From assembly GCA_945833995.1 (NCBI GenBank), contig CAMAGM010000009.1:1-38703 (forward strand): DNA of 38,703 bases, in the 5' to 3' direction. Position numbers and translations under genes: made by a program. The notes beneath the pieces are model-generated. The model did not search any database and had not been told where the DNA came from. It saw only the letters and a list, made by a program, of their open reading frames with translations. This stretch comes from an uncultured Prevotella sp. Lineage in GTDB: Bacteria; Bacteroidota; Bacteroidia; Bacteroidales; Bacteroidaceae. Below are positions 36,060-38,703 of the stretch, in pieces; within the stretch, counting starts at the first letter, position 1; every line of letters begins with the position of its first letter.

Positions 36060-36968
36060 TTATTCTTTCCACGAGAACGACACTGCGTTGTAGTAGTCGT
36101 AGGAGCCGTCGGTGTAGTCGGTGAAGTAGATATAGACGTAGCCGCTCTTCTTGTCGAACGAGATGCATGAGTAGCCCAGTGATGTGCCGTAGTCCTCGAG
36201 TATGCAGATGTCGGCAACCTCTATTGTGCCGTCGGCAACAGTCCATGTGGGATAGCTTTGCGTGGCGTCGTCGAAGAGATAGGCTGCCTTTGCCTCAGCG
36301 CCCTCGTAAGGCTCGTAGTTGGCGTATGTGGTTATGCTGTTGTAGCCAACGTATGCCGTAGAGGCACTGCCCACGACAAAGATATAGTCGATGCCAGAGT
36401 TGAGGAAGTTGACGAAGCGGTAGCGGTTTGTCTCGCCGAGCTGCTGCAGTGTGCCTGTGAATGAGTTTGCCACGCCCAGTGTTGTCCACGACATCTTCAC
36501 GTTGCTGCTGATGGTCTGCCATGCAGCCTCCATGATGTAGCCCTTGAACGCCGTTGTGCCATCGACTATGGTGTAGTGGTCGGCATATTCCTCGCCCACG
36601 CTGATGCTATAGTTGTATTTCTTCGATGCCTCAAGATTGCTGAACGTTATCTTTATAGTTGTAGTTGCCTGACCTGCGGCAAAGGATGCTGTCTGTGGGA
36701 CGTTGAGTCCTGCGTCGGCGGTGACGATGAGAGGCACGTCGGCAGCGCTCTCAGTCTTCAGCCTCGACACCTCCACGTCAATCTCCGTTGCCTCGCCAGG
36801 CTGGAATATCCTCTCGCTGGCGTTGCTGCTGTTGAAATACACGCCCAAGCAACCCTCTGCCGTTGGTGCTCCAGGCTCGTAGTCGCTGTCGTTCTTGTCG
36901 TCGCATGATGTGGCAAAGGCTACTGCCGCCACCATCATCAGAATGTTATATATCGTCTTTATCTTCAT
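36060..36968 (-). CDS. Surface lipoprotein in the SusE/F-like position of a PUL
   Basis: Lipobox AVAFATSCDDKND; N-terminal Calx-beta-like region; directly downstream of susD-like gene. Confidence 0.6.
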   Translation of the reverse strand: MKIKTIYNILMMVAAVAFATSCDDKNDSDYEPGAPTAEGCLGVYFNSSNASERIFQPGEATEIDVEVSRLKTESAADVPLIVTADAGLNVPQTASFAAGQATTTIKITFSNLEASKKYNYSISVGEEYADHYTIVDGTTAFKGYIMEAAWQTISSNVKMSWTTLGVANSFTGTLQQLGETNRYRFVNFLNSGIDYIFVVGSASTAYVGYNSITTYANYEPYEGAEAKAAYLFDDATQSYPTWTVADGTIEVADICILEDYGTSLGYSCISFDKKSGYVYIYFTDYTDGSYDYYNAVSFSWKE

Positions 36969-36969
36969 A

Positions 36970-37069
36970 GAACTTTAATTCTTTAATGAGCGAATCCGCA
37001 TTGAACTCTAATTCTTTAATGAGCGAATGACGCATTGAACTTTAATTCTTTAATCTTTTAATTCTTTAA
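36970..37069. repeat. Three ~33-34-bp tandem units gaactttaattctttaatgagcgaatgacgcatt
   Basis: Units start at 36970, 37003, 37037. Confidence 0.85.
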
Positions 37070-37074
37070 TTTGC

Positions 37075-37095
37075 GAATGACGCATGGCGTCATTC
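37075..37095. repeat. Perfect 9-bp inverted repeat GAATGACGC-atg-GCGTCATTC overlapping the susD-like stop codon
   Basis: 37075-37083 and 37087-37095. Confidence 0.85.
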
Positions 37096-38703
37096 ACAAT
37101 ACGGTGTTGGATCCGGATTCATCTGGTCCTCAAGTGCGGAGTTGAAGCTGCGCTCGGTCTCGGGTATGTAGAAGTTGAGCCAAGGTGCGGCGTATCCGTC
37201 CTTTGAGTTGATCAGATAGGTGTCGAGATAGTTCGTCCCGACGTAGTCGCGGATTACTGCGAGGCGCAGACGCTTGAAGTCGTTGTAGAGAATGCCCTCA
37301 CCCCAGAACTCGATGTACTTCTGTGCTATCATCTCATACACGAAGTCGTTGTTGTACGAAGCATCGCAGTAGTAGCCCGAGTTGGTGTAGCGGTAGGTGT
37401 TGAGGAAACTCTCCAGAGCCTGCTTTCCTGCTGCGAGACCATTGAGATAGAACGTACACTCAATCATGTTGAAGTGCATCTCCTCAACGCGGATAAGAGG
37501 AATATCAACCAGCATGCCTGTCTGCTCGTCGTCGATGCTTCCGCTGCCTGGGCGGAACTTGAGGTTTGAGTAGGCGGGCAGTCGGCTGAAGTTTGTCTTG
37601 TCAGACTTCGTGGCTGTGGTCTCCTCTTTCAGCAGCGAGTTGTATTTCTCGGGAGGCGTTGCGGCTCCAGCGTCCTCTGGGGCAATCCACGAAGTCTTGC
37701 GCCAGTCGCCCTCCTGCATCCTGTTGTAGTATTTCGTGGCAAGGCAGCGGTAGGCACCGCCGTAGGCTGGCATGCCCCATGTTGGCTCTGATGCGGTGAG
37801 TCCGACGTGTGAGCACCAGTAGTCGGTGAACTGCTCCTTCGACGAGAATCGCATTTCCCATATCCAAGCCTGGGTCTCGGTGTTGAAACCTGTCTTCGAG
37901 TCCTTCCACTGTGCCTCGGTCACTGGTGTGTAGCCTGCAGCAACCACCTTTGCGGCATAGTCGTAGGCTTTCTGGTAGCATTCGTTGGCTGTCTTTATGC
38001 CAAGAGCCTTGCCGCCGTCGTTGTCGCCCTCGTGCTCAAGCTGTTTGGCAAGGTCGTCGGGATATTTGCGGAAGCGTGTGGCGAGGTTGAGCCAGAAGCG
38101 TGAGAGCAGTCCGTTCACCACGTCGATGTTTGGCTCCGTCTTTCCACTGCGCGAGTAGTTCCTCAGGGCACTCTCGGCTATCGAGAGGTCGTTATAGATG
38201 TAGCGATACATGGTGTAGAAAGGAGCTCGTGGGTTGTTCTTTCCCGACTCGCGTGTTGTCTCCTCCGTCACGAGGGGAACTGTAAGACCATAAATCTTCG
38301 TTGCCTTTGCGTCGAGTTCGGCAATTCCAGTTGGATAGAACTCATACATCAGCGAGAGGTCGCTATAGGCAAGTGCCCTATACACACGCGCCATGGCATA
38401 ATACTGTAGCATCTCGTCGGAGGCATCGTCGGTGAGCGTGGCGAGAATGCGGTTGGCGTTGTTGATGAGTCCGTAGTAGTAGTAGAACGGACAGCCCGAA
38501 TAGCCAGTCAGGTTGCTTGCCTTCTCGTAGTATATCTGGTAGTTCCAGCTCGCGTCGGTTGTTGGGAATCCGTCGAGCATCGTCTCACGGATATACATAT
38601 AGCATGGATAGCCCCAGTCCTGAGTGGCATACCATGTGCCACGGTAAGCCTCGCCGTAGTAGTTCTGCTGTGAGATCATCTTCGAGCTGAGTCCGTTGAT
38701 GAG
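37090..38703 (-). CDS. RagB/SusD family nutrient uptake lipoprotein (5' end outside window)
   Basis: Frame open to window edge; NNANRILATLTDDASDEMLQYYAMARVYRALAYSDLSLMYEFYP, IRVEEMHFNMIE, YIEFWGEGILYNDFKRLRL. Confidence 0.92.
   Translation of the reverse strand, partial: LINGLSSKMISQQNYYGEAYRGTWYATQDWGYPCYMYIRETMLDGFPTTDASWNYQIYYEKASNLTGYSGCPFYYYYGLINNANRILATLTDDASDEMLQYYAMARVYRALAYSDLSLMYEFYPTGIAELDAKATKIYGLTVPLVTEETTRESGKNNPRAPFYTMYRYIYNDLSIAESALRNYSRSGKTEPNIDVVNGLLSRFWLNLATRFRKYPDDLAKQLEHEGDNDGGKALGIKTANECYQKAYDYAAKVVAAGYTPVTEAQWKDSKTGFNTETQAWIWEMRFSSKEQFTDYWCSHVGLTASEPTWGMPAYGGAYRCLATKYYNRMQEGDWRKTSWIAPEDAGAATPPEKYNSLLKEETTATKSDKTNFSRLPAYSNLKFRPGSGSIDDEQTGMLVDIPLIRVEEMHFNMIECTFYLNGLAAGKQALESFLNTYRYTNSGYYCDASYNNDFVYEMIAQKYIEFWGEGILYNDFKRLRLAVIRDYVGTNYLDTYLINSKDGYAAPWLNFYIPETERSFNSALEDQMNPDPTPYCE

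Overview
Bacteroidales (Prevotella-like) chromosomal window with four blocks. (1) 1-5736: the 3' end of an LrgB-like gene, a GH3 enzyme, a diaminopimelate dehydrogenase, RuvA and a ketopantoate-reductase-like protein. (2) 6021-21082: a LacI-family regulator, a membrane sensor of HTCS type that has an AraC output but no visible kinase or receiver, then GH31 (with PA14-like insert), GH2 and GH3 enzymes, an LruC-domain lipoprotein and a small DUF4738-like lipoprotein. (3) 22097-32539: a compact minus-strand defence operon read as type 4 BREX: PAPS-reductase-like BrxP, a 149-aa protein resembling the N-terminal (sulfur-binding-like) half of HNH restriction enzymes, BrxC, PglZ and a short BrxL. No methyltransferase is present. 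A matched Bacteroidales promoter lies about 410 nt upstream of the probable brxP start, and the leader contains strong hairpins and a terminator-like element. (4) 33477-38703: a PUL-like surface cluster with SusD and three secreted proteins sharing a roughly 130-aa Tyr-rich repeat. The most unexpected non-coding structure is a set of short tandem arrays with unrelated sequences but nearly the same 21-22 bp period (425-498, 21121-21204, 21495-21648, 32901-32988). Two of these flank the BREX island, together with apparent remnants of AlbA_2/Schlafen-type linker repeats. All family calls come from motif recognition by eye; no searches were run.
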